The notes: generated by a model not told the origin, from the letters alone. A stretch of 64,000 bases of DNA from Hyphomonadaceae bacterium (GCA_022841905.1 JALHQO010000009.1:62001-126000), one strand, 5' to 3'. Counted from the first letter of the stretch, positions 47,017 through 57,236 are shown. Translations and numbers: made by a program.

Positions 47017-47441
47017 TCCACTTGCAGGTTACCCTCGGCGCCGACCTCGTGGTCGAAGTCGCCGCTCGACTCGTAAATAACGAGCGGCAAGCCGTGGAAA
47101 TTTGCGCCGTAATAGAATTCGCGCAGGCCGCCCGCCGTGGTCACCGATTGCACGAAATCGAAGCCCGCCGCTTCCATACGGCGATTGATCTCTTCGGCGT
47201 CATCGACGCGGATGCAGATGGCGGCGACCGGCCCGCGCCAATGCTTGGCTAAGCGCGGTTGCTCGACGGCTTTCTCGACCAGCTCGACGCCTTTGTTGCC
47301 AACGGCGGCGCGGATGCCCAGTTGCTCGGCGTGGACGACGCGCAGATCAATCTCGAAAATGTCTTTGAGCGATCTCGCGACCGTCGTCATGTCCTCGACG
47401 ACGAGCGCGACCCGGCCTAATTCCGCAATCGACATGGGCAA
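47004..47441 (-). CDS. VOC/glyoxalase-like family protein
   Basis: ELGRVALVVEDMTTVARSLKDIF...ICIRVDDAEEINRRMEAAGFDFV. Confidence 0.8.
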   Translation of the reverse strand: MPMSIAELGRVALVVEDMTTVARSLKDIFEIDLRVVHAEQLGIRAAVGNKGVELVEKAVEQPRLAKHWRGPVAAICIRVDDAEEINRRMEAAGFDFVQSVTTAGGLREFYYGANFHGLPLVIYESSGDFDHEVGAEGNLQVEWRD

Positions 47442-47454
47442 TTCTCCGCGCGCG

Positions 47455-48339
47455 CTAGTGCGCGCCTGCTATTGGCGTTGGATAAATGATCGGGAAGCGG
47501 GCGTGCTTGAACTCGTCGCCCATCTGAATGCCAGTGTCGGCGACGTTGTAATAGGGCGCGCCGGTGTAGCGGGAATCGGCAGGCATGTAGGCCATAACAT
47601 AGCCGATGCGCCACTTATCGGTTGTGTTCGACGGGGCGCAATGAATCGTTAGAGAGCTGTGGATGGTGGCATCACCGGGCTTGAGCGTCACGGGCTCCGA
47701 GAGGCGCACGCCCTCCGCTTCCATCAGCGCCTGATAAGACGCGAGCACGCTTTCGTGGTCGTCGTCATGGAGGCCCAGCGGGCCTAACCGATGCGATCCG
47801 GAGTAGAAGCGCAGCGCGCCCTGTTCGGCTTCCACGTCATCGAGCGCAATCCAGTAATTGTGATTGCCGACGCGATCGAATGGCACGTTGACGAAGTCCT
47901 GATGCGGCGCAGTGGGGCGATTGGCTGGGCTGTCGGTCGGGCCGGGCACTTTGACCGCCACGAAATCGGTGTTGAAGCGAACGCCGATGTCGCGTCCGAG
48001 CAGCCGTTGCGAGTTGCGGCCGATGTCCTCACCGAACGCCACTGCGTGAAATGGTTCGCGGCGATCGTCGCGGGCGATGAAATGATAGTCTCGCCAATAG
48101 CCTGAATCGACGACGCGCGAGCCCCAGTCCTCGAGCTTTGGCGCCTTGCGATCCTGATCGGCGACGTCCGGCGTTTCGACGAGCGGGCGGACGATTTTCA
48201 GCATCTCAGCCGCGATCTCGGGCGCAATCAGCGCTTCAGCCTTCACCCAGCCGTGGGCGCGGTAGAAGGCGATCTCGTCGTCCCTTAAAGCGCGCACCAG
48301 AGGCCGGCCGCGGGCGCGGTAACGCTCGATTTCGGACAT
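47455..48339 (-). CDS. Phytanoyl-CoA dioxygenase family protein
   Basis: AFYRAHGWVKAEALIAPEIAAEMLKIV, APHQDFVNVPFDRVGNHNYWIALDDVEAEQGALRFYSGSHRLGPLG. Likely ATG at 48339 (MSEIERY). Confidence 0.88.
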   Translation of the reverse strand: MSEIERYRARGRPLVRALRDDEIAFYRAHGWVKAEALIAPEIAAEMLKIVRPLVETPDVADQDRKAPKLEDWGSRVVDSGYWRDYHFIARDDRREPFHAVAFGEDIGRNSQRLLGRDIGVRFNTDFVAVKVPGPTDSPANRPTAPHQDFVNVPFDRVGNHNYWIALDDVEAEQGALRFYSGSHRLGPLGLHDDDHESVLASYQALMEAEGVRLSEPVTLKPGDATIHSSLTIHCAPSNTTDKWRIGYVMAYMPADSRYTGAPYYNVADTGIQMGDEFKHARFPIIYPTPIAGAH

Positions 48340-48386
48340 CTCTCTCCCACGCGGCCATAGGCTGGCCGTCGAGCATTCATCCCACC

Positions 48387-48404
48387 CTACCATACGGTTG
48401 ATTG
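48387..48404. promoter_or_regulatory. Operator-like element CTACCATACGGTTGATTG
   Basis: Shares the CTACCATACG half with the near-palindrome at 49093-49110; upstream of PhyH gene. Confidence 0.55.
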
Positions 48405-48494
48405 TCAAGACGCTAGGTCGCCGCGCTGCACCCGCATCACCCCGGCGTGACCCACGCTGGCAGCGATCCGGCCGGGATCAGACGCCAGCAGCGC

Positions 48495-49022
48495 CTAAGC
48501 CGGCGGGTTCATGAGCGGCCGCTGGTAGGTTGGGTCGCTTCGATCGCGTGCGCCAGAGACGGCCCCCGCCTGCTTCACCATCGCCGTGTTGCGCGCATCG
48601 GCGTCGGCTTGCCATTCGGGCAGGACGACGCGCAACGCGATCTTCCAGACGCCGTCACGGCGCTCGAACCGGTCGGCGTAGCGGCCACCAATCAGCGCAC
48701 CCTGGTCTTGCGCCGTTTGCTTTATGAAAACGAAGAAATAGCTCTCCACATGGGCAATATCGCCATCGAGATCTATGGTCTGGTTGGTGACGAAATGCTG
48801 GGTCGCCTCTCGCCCGGCCTGCTGCGGCAGCCACCACGCCAACAAGCCCTCGACCGACCCGCGGACATCGCGCGTGTGGTTATCGAGGGCGTCATCATGA
48901 AAGGCGGATTTGATCAGATCGACGTCAACGCGATCGATGCCCCTCAAATAGCGCAGAAAGCAGTCGCGGATCGCTTCCTTGTCCAGCAACGCCCTCAGGG
49001 CGCGCTCTATCGCCTGGTCCAT
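48495..49022 (-). CDS. SnoaL-like/NTF2-fold protein
   Basis: LDKEAIRDCFLRYLRGIDRVDVDLIKSAFHDDALDNH...GGRYADRFERRDGVWKIALRVV. Confidence 0.88.
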   Translation of the reverse strand: MDQAIERALRALLDKEAIRDCFLRYLRGIDRVDVDLIKSAFHDDALDNHTRDVRGSVEGLLAWWLPQQAGREATQHFVTNQTIDLDGDIAHVESYFFVFIKQTAQDQGALIGGRYADRFERRDGVWKIALRVVLPEWQADADARNTAMVKQAGAVSGARDRSDPTYQRPLMNPPA

Positions 49023-49092
49023 TTTGCCTCGCCGAATGATCGCAGCCCATTGGCTTCGGACGCCGCCGCTTGCGCAGCCGCCTGACGTCGTT

Positions 49093-49110
49093 CTACCATA
49101 CGTATGATAG
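49093..49110. promoter_or_regulatory. Operator-like palindrome CTACCATACGTATGATAG
   Basis: 18-bp inverted repeat with one mismatched pair (16/18) in the divergent SnoaL/MaoC promoter region. Confidence 0.65.
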
Positions 49111-49206
49111 TTGTTCTACGGTCCGGCACGACCGGCTCAAGGCTGAAACAATGGACGATCGGACGCCAAGACACGGCCACGGCATCAGGCGCCGCTGCGA
49201 GGGCGC

Positions 49207-49653
49207 GTGAGCGGCATTGGCTCCCCGCCGGATGTGGCCGGCCTCTCGCTCGACGGGACGGCGACCGTCATCATCACGGCCGAGGAGAATCGGATGCTCT
49301 GCGAAGGCATGGGCATAAAGCCCGCGTCAGACGGCCAAGCCCATCCCTCCTACTATTACACCGCCACCCAGATCGGCATGCGGCTCAGCGTTCGCCAACT
49401 CTGCGAACACTGCGATTTTGACGTTGAGAACGCACCGATGATGGCGACCAGTGAAGCCCGCTACCTGGCGCCGCTGATGACCGAGACGCCGTACCGCGTG
49501 CGCGGCCATGTCGAGAGCTTGGTCCGCAAGCGCAGCCGCAAACTCGGCGTGATGGATCTGCTGGATTACCGCTTGAACCTCATCGACCGCAACGGCGAGA
49601 CAGTGCTCGAAACGTCCAACGTCTGGGTGCTGCCAAGGCCTGAATTGTCATGA
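49207..49653 (+). CDS. MaoC/FAS1-like dehydratase domain protein
   Basis: ITAEENRMLCEGMGIKPASDG...HPSYYYTATQIGMRLSV...YRVRGHVESLVRKRSRKLGVMDLLDYRLNLIDRNGETVLE; GTG start; directly precedes a MaoC gene. Confidence 0.7.
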   Translation: MSGIGSPPDVAGLSLDGTATVIITAEENRMLCEGMGIKPASDGQAHPSYYYTATQIGMRLSVRQLCEHCDFDVENAPMMATSEARYLAPLMTETPYRVRGHVESLVRKRSRKLGVMDLLDYRLNLIDRNGETVLETSNVWVLPRPELS

Positions 49654-50054
49654 CGCTCGCCCTTGGTCAAAAACTGACAACGCCTGAGCAGATCGTCCGG
49701 CCTGAGATGATGCATGTCTGGGCCCAAGTGCTGCGCGACCCCAATCCGATTCACACCGATGTCAAGGCCGTTCGCGCGCGCGGGTTGGGAGACCGGGTCA
49801 TCAATCAGGGCCCCGGCAATGTTTCCTACATCATGAACATGCTGCTGGCCACGTTTCCGCAGGGACGTTTGGCAGGCATCAAGATGCGCTTTCTGGACAA
49901 TGTGTTCGGCGACGAGCGGGTCACGCCCAGCGCCGTCGTCCAAGGCGTCGAAGATACCGCCGAGGGGCGGCGCATTTCACTCACGATCGCGCTTCATGCA
50001 GAGGGCCGTCTAGTGCTCGACGGCGACGCCGTCGTCCTGACGCCGTCCGCTTGA
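49650..50054 (+). CDS. MaoC-family (hotdog) dehydratase
   Basis: WAQVLRDPNPIHTDVKAVRARGLGDRVINQGPGNVSYIMNMLLATFPQGRLAGIKMRFLDNVFGDERVTPSAVVQGV. Confidence 0.85.
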   Translation: MTLALGQKLTTPEQIVRPEMMHVWAQVLRDPNPIHTDVKAVRARGLGDRVINQGPGNVSYIMNMLLATFPQGRLAGIKMRFLDNVFGDERVTPSAVVQGVEDTAEGRRISLTIALHAEGRLVLDGDAVVLTPSA

Positions 50055-50085
50055 AAGCGCCGAATACGCACTGAAGGGGACTAAG

Positions 50086-51249
50086 ATGCAGTTTGCGCTT
50101 TCTGAGGAGCACCGCGCGTTTCGCGACATGGTGCAGCGCTTCGTTGCGGCGGAAATGCCGAAGGATTGGGCGCGCGAATTGGAGCGCAAGGAGGATGAGT
50201 ACCCCTTCGAGCTTTGGGACAAGTTCACCGAGGGCGGCTTTCACGGCTTAGGTATTCCAGAAGAATACGGCGGCATCGGCGGCGACGTGATGATGCAAGT
50301 CATCGCGGCGCGCGCGCTCTCTCGCACGCTGTCCGGGCTCGCTTGGCTTTGGGGCATCACGCAATTCGCCGGCGCCAAGTCACTGACGTTACACGGCACC
50401 GAGGAGCAGAAGCGCCGCTTTTTGCCAGACATCGCCTCGGGCAAGCTGCGCGCTTCGATCTCACTGACGGAGCCAGGCGGCGGCACCGACGTTCTGGGCG
50501 CCATGCGCACGATGGCGACCCCGACTGCGAACGGCTGGATGATACAGGGCGAGAAAATCTGGAGCTCACAAAGCCATGTCGCGGATTATCTCTTAGTCCT
50601 GGCGCGCAGCGACAAGAGCGTGGCGAAAAACCATCATGGCCTCACGCTCTTTTGGGTGCCTGCCAAATCGCCAGGCATCACCATTACGCCGTTGAAGAAG
50701 CTTGGCATGCGGGCAATGGGCAGCTGCTCGATTCACTTCAATGAAGTTGAAGTCGGCCACGACGCCGTGCTCGGCACGCCGGGCACTGGATGGCAAATGA
50801 TACTGCCGATGCTCAACAATGAGCGATTGCTCATGAGCGCGTTCTGCCTCGGCTATATCGACGGAGTGCTGGAAGACGCGCTCGACTACGCCAAACAACG
50901 CAAGGCGTTCGGAAAGGTCATTGGTCAATTCCAGGCCATTCAGCACTTCATCGCGAACATCAAGATGGCGCAGTATTCCGTCGAGTGCATGTTGATGGAC
51001 TGCGCAAGCAAGAGTGCATCGGGGCAAGAGACGCTGCTCGAGAGCACCATCCTGAAAGTAATTTCGGCCGAAGAAAGCAATCGCTGCGCCGACCTCGGCA
51101 TCCAAATCCTAGGCGGCATGGGCTATTCAGCGGACACCGACATGCAACGCTATTGGCGCGATAGCCGCCTGCAGCGGATCGGACCGATCACAGACGAAAT
51201 GGCGCGCAATCTGATCGCCGAGCAATTGGGGCTGCCGCGCTCGTTCTAA
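50086..51249 (+). CDS. Acyl-CoA dehydrogenase
   Basis: ASISLTEPGGGTDVLGAMRTMA, KIWSSQSHVADYLLVLARSDK, QILGGMGYSADTDMQRYWRDSRLQRIGPITDEMARNLIAEQLGLPRSF. Confidence 0.95.
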   Translation: MQFALSEEHRAFRDMVQRFVAAEMPKDWARELERKEDEYPFELWDKFTEGGFHGLGIPEEYGGIGGDVMMQVIAARALSRTLSGLAWLWGITQFAGAKSLTLHGTEEQKRRFLPDIASGKLRASISLTEPGGGTDVLGAMRTMATPTANGWMIQGEKIWSSQSHVADYLLVLARSDKSVAKNHHGLTLFWVPAKSPGITITPLKKLGMRAMGSCSIHFNEVEVGHDAVLGTPGTGWQMILPMLNNERLLMSAFCLGYIDGVLEDALDYAKQRKAFGKVIGQFQAIQHFIANIKMAQYSVECMLMDCASKSASGQETLLESTILKVISAEESNRCADLGIQILGGMGYSADTDMQRYWRDSRLQRIGPITDEMARNLIAEQLGLPRSF

Positions 51250-52034
51250 AAACTGAGCCGCGCTTCCTTCAAGATGAGAGCGAGTTGGTGGACACGGGTG
51301 GCGGATAGACGCTCGCTCGGCGCCGAGATGCTCAGGCCCAGCATTGGCCGACCCGCCTTCGCGGGCAGCACAATGCCAACCGCGCCGACGCCCAGCACGG
51401 TCGTATCACGCGACACGGCATAATGGTTGCCGCGGGCGGCGGCGACAGCACGAAGAATGCCATTACGGGTCACGCGCGGGTGATTGGCGATCTCGCGATC
51501 AAGGGATGTCAGCACCTTCTGCACGCGATCTTCGTCCATCATCGCCAGCATCGCTATGCCCGCCGCGCTGAAGCCAAGCGGCCGACGGCCGCCGATGTCG
51601 AGCGCCGCGGCCCGCAACGGCTTTAGGCCATCGACACGATCGATACAGACCGATTCCAACCCGGAGTACTGATGGAGATAGACCGTATCGCCACTCTCCG
51701 AGGCAATCCGCTCCAGTGCGGGACGCAGATGGTCGCGAAACTCGAGCTTCACCCCGGAGGCGAGACCGAGTTCGAAATTGAGCGGCCCCAGGCGATAGCG
51801 CTTGGTGGCCGCGTCGCGCACGACCAGTCCTTCTTCGACAAGGCATTTCAGCAGACGGCTCGTCGTCGGATGCGGCAGGTTGGAGGCCTTGGTGATTTCG
51901 CTGAGCCGCCAGCCCGGCGCACCGCGCCGCGTCATCAGGCGCAAGATCATGATCGCGCGCTGAACCGTTTGAGTGCCGTGGCGTACGGTTTCATCGGCCT
52001 CGCGCTTAGAGCGATCCGCGCGCGCCTTCGTCAC
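51246..52034 (-). CDS. IclR family transcriptional regulator
   Basis: GTQTVQRAIMILRLMTRRGAPGWRLSEITKASNLPHPTTSRLLKCLVEEGLVVRDAATKRYRLG. ORF is open to 52298; GTG at 52034 is a likely start. Confidence 0.93.
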   Translation of the reverse strand: MTKARADRSKREADETVRHGTQTVQRAIMILRLMTRRGAPGWRLSEITKASNLPHPTTSRLLKCLVEEGLVVRDAATKRYRLGPLNFELGLASGVKLEFRDHLRPALERIASESGDTVYLHQYSGLESVCIDRVDGLKPLRAAALDIGGRRPLGFSAAGIAMLAMMDEDRVQKVLTSLDREIANHPRVTRNGILRAVAAARGNHYAVSRDTTVLGVGAVGIVLPAKAGRPMLGLSISAPSERLSATRVHQLALILKEARLSF

Positions 52035-52053
52035 CGCGGGCCCGGCATATGCA

Positions 52054-54231
52054 TCAACGTGAGCGATCTCTATCTCCTTCGTGATCGAGCTGTTCGTAGA
52101 TGCTGTCGCCTTTATCGGCCATGGCGCGAAGCCAGGCCGATGGCGCAAAGCGGGGGCCATAATCTTGCGCCAAGCGATCGGCTTCGCGCACGAATTGCTT
52201 GAGACCAATCGTGTCGATGTAACTGATCGTGCCGCCGGTCCAGGCCGGAAAGCCCCAACCATAAACCGCGCCAAGATCGGCGTCTTGCGGTGTTTCAAGC
52301 ACGCGTTCTTCTAGGCAACGCGCCGTCTCGATGGCTTGCGAGAAAAGGATGCGCTTCTTGAGTTCATCCTGCTCCGGCTGGTCGGCTTTCACAGGAAACG
52401 CATCGCCGAGACCCGCCCAGAGGCGCTTCTTGCCGTCCGCCGGATACTCGTAGAACCCTGCGCCCGACTTGCGGCTGGTGCGGCCGAGCTCGCGCATTTT
52501 GTACATCGCTGGCAATCCGACCGCGGGGGCGTAATCGCCTCCCTCCTCGGCGCGCGACGTTTCGACGATCTTTATCGGCAGATCGATCGTCACCTCGTCG
52601 AGCAGCGCAAGCGGGCCGACTGGGAAGCCCGCCGACTTTGCGGCGTTCTCGATCCGCGCGGGCGCGACGCCCTCGGACAACATCGCCGCGCCTTCGTTGA
52701 TCAAGATTTGAAACACCCGACTCGTGTAGAATCCGCGGCTATCATTGACGACAATCGGCGTTTTGCGGAGCTTGGCGGCAAGATCGAGCGCAGCCGCGAG
52801 CGCCGCTGGCGATGTCTTCTTGCCGACGATGATCTCCACCAATTCCATCCGTTCGACCGGCGAAAAGAAATGCATGCCGATAAACTGATCCGGGCGCTTC
52901 GAGGCGTTGGCGAGAGTGCTGATCGGCAGGGTCGACGTATTGGTGGCGAAGATCGCAGAGGCGCCGAGCGCCTTCTCCGCCTTCTGCGTCACATCGGCTT
53001 TGACTTGCGCATCTTCGAAAACAGCTTCGATGCAGAACTGGGCGCCGGCGAGTTGGATGTAATCTTCGGTCGGATGGATGCGGGCGAGAGTTGCATCGGC
53101 GGCGGCGCGATCGAGCGCGCCCTTGTCCACCTGCTTAGCGAGCGCCTTGGCGGCGTAATCTTTGCCCTTCTGCGCCGTTGCGACGTCGCGATCCAGCAGA
53201 ACGACGTCGAGTCCCGCTTGCGCGGACACAAGCGCAAGGCCTGCGCCCATCATCCCCGCGCCAAGTATGCCGATCTTGCTGAAGGTCGACGTGGGCAAAT
53301 CTTTCGGACGGCGCGCGCCTTTCACGGCGGCCTGCTTCGAGATGAATGTCGTGCGGATAATGTTGCGCGCGACCGGATCGGTGAGCAGTCGAGCGAAATA
53401 CTTGCCCTCAACCGCGAGCGCGCGGTCGATCGGCAGCTGCAGCCCTTCAAAGACGCAGGAGACGATCGCCGGCGGCGCCGGAAGATTGAATCCGAACCGC
53501 TCCACCACGCTCGCCGTGGTTGCGGAGAAAAGACCCGCCGCCTCGGGGTTGACCATGCCGCGCGATTCCGGCGTCGCGAACCCCTTCTTGTCCCAAGGCC
53601 GAACCGAATCGGGATTGGTGTTCAGCCACGCGGTGGCTGCGTCGAGAAGCTTGTCGGCGGGCACGACCTCATCGACGAGGCCGAGCTTCAGCGCATCAGC
53701 CGGCCTGTACGATTTACCGCCAAGCAACACGTCAAGCGCAGCTTTGGCGCCGATCATGCGCGGTAAACGTTGCGTGCCGCCGGACCCTGGCAACAAACCA
53801 ACGCCGACTTCCGGCAACCCAACAACTGCCTTCGGATCATCCACGACAATGCGCCGGTGACAGGCGAGCGCAAGTTCGTAGCCGCCGCCGAGCGCCAACC
53901 CGTTGAGCGCCGCCACGACGGGCTTGCCCATCGTTTCCAGCTCACGGTGCATCTTCGTCGCCTTCTGGCTGAACGCGAAAGCGTCCCTCGGCGTGAAATT
54001 GCGATAAGCGTCGACCAGCACTTTGAGATCGGCGCCAGCCATGAAGGACTTCTTGGCCGACATGATGATGAGACCGGAGACACTAGCGTCATCCTTCACG
54101 TCGGCGACGGCGGCCGACATTTCATCGAGCCATTCGGGCGAGACGACGTTCATGCTCGCGTCAACGCTGTTAAGCGTGAGGGTGGCTACGCCACTCTTCT
54201 TTTGCAGTGTGATGTGACGCATGGCGGTCAT
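52054..54231 (-). CDS. fadJ: Bifunctional enoyl-CoA hydratase/3-hydroxyacyl-CoA dehydrogenase (FadJ/FadB-like)
   Basis: GLALGGGYELALACHRRIVVDDPKAVVGLPEVGVGLLPGSGGTQRLPRMIG; IGILGAGMMGAGLALVSAQAGLDVVLLDRD; GMHFFSPVERMELVEIIVG. Confidence 0.94.
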   Translation of the reverse strand: MTAMRHITLQKKSGVATLTLNSVDASMNVVSPEWLDEMSAAVADVKDDASVSGLIIMSAKKSFMAGADLKVLVDAYRNFTPRDAFAFSQKATKMHRELETMGKPVVAALNGLALGGGYELALACHRRIVVDDPKAVVGLPEVGVGLLPGSGGTQRLPRMIGAKAALDVLLGGKSYRPADALKLGLVDEVVPADKLLDAATAWLNTNPDSVRPWDKKGFATPESRGMVNPEAAGLFSATTASVVERFGFNLPAPPAIVSCVFEGLQLPIDRALAVEGKYFARLLTDPVARNIIRTTFISKQAAVKGARRPKDLPTSTFSKIGILGAGMMGAGLALVSAQAGLDVVLLDRDVATAQKGKDYAAKALAKQVDKGALDRAAADATLARIHPTEDYIQLAGAQFCIEAVFEDAQVKADVTQKAEKALGASAIFATNTSTLPISTLANASKRPDQFIGMHFFSPVERMELVEIIVGKKTSPAALAAALDLAAKLRKTPIVVNDSRGFYTSRVFQILINEGAAMLSEGVAPARIENAAKSAGFPVGPLALLDEVTIDLPIKIVETSRAEEGGDYAPAVGLPAMYKMRELGRTSRKSGAGFYEYPADGKKRLWAGLGDAFPVKADQPEQDELKKRILFSQAIETARCLEERVLETPQDADLGAVYGWGFPAWTGGTISYIDTIGLKQFVREADRLAQDYGPRFAPSAWLRAMADKGDSIYEQLDHEGDRDRSR

Positions 54232-55436
54232 TAAATCCGTTCGATGATCGTGGCGGTGCCGAGACCGTTGCCAGCGCACAGCAGCGCCATCGCAGTGCTC
54301 TTGTCGCTGCGTTCAAGTTCGTCGAGCGCGGTCCCCAGGATCATCGCGCCAGTCGCGCCCAAGGGATGGCCCAGCGCGATTGCGCCGCCATTAACGTTCA
54401 TTCTGCTGTGATCGATTTCGAGCTTGTCCATGAAGCGCATCACGACGCTCGCGAAAGCTTCGTTCAGCTCGAAAATGTCGATGTCTTCCTTCTGCATTCC
54501 GGCATTGCGGAGCGCCTTTCTGGCGACATCGACAGGCGCTGTGAGCATGATGGTGGGGTCCGAGCCGATGGAAGCCCAGGCGCGGATGCGTGCGCGCGGC
54601 TTCAGGCCGGAGGCTTTGCCGAAACGCTCGTCGCCAACCAGAAAGCCCGCCGCGCCATCGACGATGCCGCTTGAATTGCCGCCAGTGTGAACATGCACAA
54701 GCTCTTCGATTTCCGGATAGCGCTCGCGTGCAACTTTGCCATAGCCGGACGCCGCTAACGCCGGAAACGCTGCCTTGAGATTGCCGAGGCCTTCCATCGT
54801 GGTGCTAGGCCGGCGATGTTCATCGTGATCGAGGATGACTTCACCCATCGCATCTTTGACCGGCACGACCGAACGGCTGAAACGGCCCTCGTCCCATGCC
54901 TTCGCCGCACGCCGCTGGCTTTCGAGCGCATAGGCGTCAACGTCTTCGCGCGTGTAACCTTCGATCGTCGCGATCATATCCGCGCCGATGCCCTGCGGTG
55001 CGAAGTAGTTGTGAAACGCCACGCGCGGGTCAGAGGTCCAGGCGCCGCTATCATAACCCATTTGCACGCGGCTCATGGACTCAACGCCGCCGCCAATGCC
55101 AGCGGAGCTCATGCCGGCTTTGATTTGGCCCGCGACATTGTTGATGGCTTCCAGCCCGGACGCGCAGAAACGGTGAATCTGCTGCGCCGCGACGGTTTTC
55201 TCGTAGCCCGCATTGAGCACAGCCGCGCGCGCCAGAACGCCGCCCTGCTCCGCTACCGGCTGCGCACAGCCGATCACAACATCATCGAGCAGTGCCGTAT
55301 CGAGGCCGCTGCGATCTCGCAGCGCTTCAAGCACTTGGGTGACAAGTTGAACCGCCGGGATTTCGTGTAACGCCCCATCGGGGCGGCCCTTGCCTCGCGG
55401 CGTGCGGGCGTGATCGTAAATGAAAACGTCGCTCAT
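54231..55436 (-). CDS. Thiolase (acetyl-CoA C-acyltransferase)
   Basis: [72 protein letters not shown]. Confidence 0.96.
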   Translation of the reverse strand: MSDVFIYDHARTPRGKGRPDGALHEIPAVQLVTQVLEALRDRSGLDTALLDDVVIGCAQPVAEQGGVLARAAVLNAGYEKTVAAQQIHRFCASGLEAINNVAGQIKAGMSSAGIGGGVESMSRVQMGYDSGAWTSDPRVAFHNYFAPQGIGADMIATIEGYTREDVDAYALESQRRAAKAWDEGRFSRSVVPVKDAMGEVILDHDEHRRPSTTMEGLGNLKAAFPALAASGYGKVARERYPEIEELVHVHTGGNSSGIVDGAAGFLVGDERFGKASGLKPRARIRAWASIGSDPTIMLTAPVDVARKALRNAGMQKEDIDIFELNEAFASVVMRFMDKLEIDHSRMNVNGGAIALGHPLGATGAMILGTALDELERSDKSTAMALLCAGNGLGTATIIERI

Positions 55437-55461
55437 ATCGTCTCGCTGGAATGCTTGGTCA

Positions 55462-57084
55462 TCAGGATTGGACGCCGCTGTCGCTCTTGCCGCTCAGTTC
55501 GGCCTCAAGGCGCTCGCGCAGCCGGTATTTGACGATCTTCGTCGCCGACATCGGCCACTCGTTTACGAACCGCACGTGACGCGGAATTTTGAAGCGCGCG
55601 ATCTTGCTGGCGCAGAAGTCGATGATTTCGCGTTCGGTCGCGACCGCTCCAGCCCTCAGCTCTACGAAGGCGGCCGGCACCTCGCCATATTTCTCATCGG
55701 GAAGGCCTACGACTTGCGCGAGGCTGACGGCCGGGTGAGTCATCAGGAAGGATTCCACCTCAAGCGCGGAGACGTTCTCTCCGCCGACTTTGAGTTGATC
55801 CTTGAAGCGGCCGTGGAAACTGAGCCGCCCTTCTTCGTCCAATGAACCGGTATCACCGGTGAGAAAGAAGCCGCCTTCTGTATGCTGACGTTTCGTGAGC
55901 TCGGGCTCGTTGAAATAGCCGTCGAATAAGCCGACGCCGCGCACGGCGATTTCTCCGCGCGCGCCAATCGGCAGGTCCTGACGAGTCTGCGGATCGACAA
56001 TGCGAACCTCCCAACCCGGCAGCGGATGACCGCAGGTTTGAAATCGCGCTTCGGCGTTATCGGACGGGATACCGTAGGCGACGGTGCCGGCGGTTTCCGT
56101 CATGCCGAACGCGGCGCAGAGAGGCGCATGCGGCACGCTCGCCTGCACTTTGCGCTGCAAGTCGGTAGGCGCGAGATTGAACATCAAGCGCATTTTGCTG
56201 TGATCCAGCGTCTTGAAGCGCGGATGATCGATCACTGGCAAAGTGATGGTGGGAAAAAGCGGATAGAACACGGTGGGCGGGTGGCGCTCCAACATGTCGA
56301 TCGCTTTGTCGGCGTCGAAATGGCTCATGCCGGCGTAGATTCCGCGCGCGGCCAGCATGGTCATAACGAAGAGAATGCCGCCGATGTGGAACATGGGCAG
56401 CGGGCACCACCACACATCCTCTTCTCCAAGTGAGAAGCGATCGACGATGGACCAAGCATTGGAGAGGATCGCGCGGTTAGCGATCATGCAGCCCTTCGGG
56501 TTTGCTGTCGTGCCAGAGGTGTACATCAACAGCAGCGTTTGATCGGGCGTCGGCGGCTTCGACAGATCGCCCTGAAAGAGCGCGACATCGGACTCGGGCA
56601 GGAAGCGAGGGTAAGAAGCGTCGAGCGCAATAATTGTGCGCAATTTCGGCGCCGCTTCTAAATCCAGGCTCGCCGGATCTTTGACATTGGCGAAGCCAGG
56701 CAGCGCCTCTTCCAGCAAGGGGCCGAATTCGACCACGCCTTCGATCGCGGCGCGGGTGTAGAGCGCGGACATGCCGGAATCGACAATGAGATGCTTAAGC
56801 TCGCGCGCTTTGTATCGCACATTCATCGGCACGGTGACGGCGCCGATCAGGGCCGCCCCGAGCATGATTTCAACGTATTCGATGCAATTCGGCAGCAGCA
56901 CGCCGACACGGTCGCCGCTGCGCACGCCTGCGCCGAGCATTTGACGCGCGCGGCGCTCAGCGGCCTGGGCGAGCGTGCGGAAACTCACTTCGGTTTGGTC
57001 GAGAAGCATGGCCGGGCGGTCGCCCTGCGCCGAGGCGCTGGCCTTTAGGACGCCTGCCAAGGTCATCTCTCGTTGCTGGGCCAC
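55462..57084 (-). CDS. AMP-dependent acyl-CoA synthetase/ligase
   Basis: LLLMYTSGTTANPKGCMIANRAIL, AAFGMTETAG, FHGRFKDQLKVGGENVSALEVE. Confidence 0.95.
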   Translation of the reverse strand: MAQQREMTLAGVLKASASAQGDRPAMLLDQTEVSFRTLAQAAERRARQMLGAGVRSGDRVGVLLPNCIEYVEIMLGAALIGAVTVPMNVRYKARELKHLIVDSGMSALYTRAAIEGVVEFGPLLEEALPGFANVKDPASLDLEAAPKLRTIIALDASYPRFLPESDVALFQGDLSKPPTPDQTLLLMYTSGTTANPKGCMIANRAILSNAWSIVDRFSLGEEDVWWCPLPMFHIGGILFVMTMLAARGIYAGMSHFDADKAIDMLERHPPTVFYPLFPTITLPVIDHPRFKTLDHSKMRLMFNLAPTDLQRKVQASVPHAPLCAAFGMTETAGTVAYGIPSDNAEARFQTCGHPLPGWEVRIVDPQTRQDLPIGARGEIAVRGVGLFDGYFNEPELTKRQHTEGGFFLTGDTGSLDEEGRLSFHGRFKDQLKVGGENVSALEVESFLMTHPAVSLAQVVGLPDEKYGEVPAAFVELRAGAVATEREIIDFCASKIARFKIPRHVRFVNEWPMSATKIVKYRLRERLEAELSGKSDSGVQS

Positions 57085-57183
57085 GCGCGCTTTCCTACCC
57101 CATCGTAGGCGCGTCTTTTACGCCCCTTTTCAGGACCGTGCGCGCCGACGCCACTATGTTACACTCCAGCGAACGTCAGTTGT

Positions 57184-57201
57184 CAATCGAACGGTAGATT
57201 G
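57184..57201. promoter_or_regulatory. Operator-like element CAATCGAACGGTAGATTG
   Basis: 18-bp inverted repeat (CAATC...GATTG) in the CoA ligase/NTF2 divergent promoter region; related to the elements at 48387 and 49093. Confidence 0.5.
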
Positions 57202-57236
57202 CTAATCTGTCGCCTGCTGGGGCGCGGGGAGCAGCC

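Noticed and set aside
52336-53766. 476-aa plus-strand ORF
   Set aside because: Antisense to the FadJ-like gene; Arg-rich shadow ORF without recognisable motifs.
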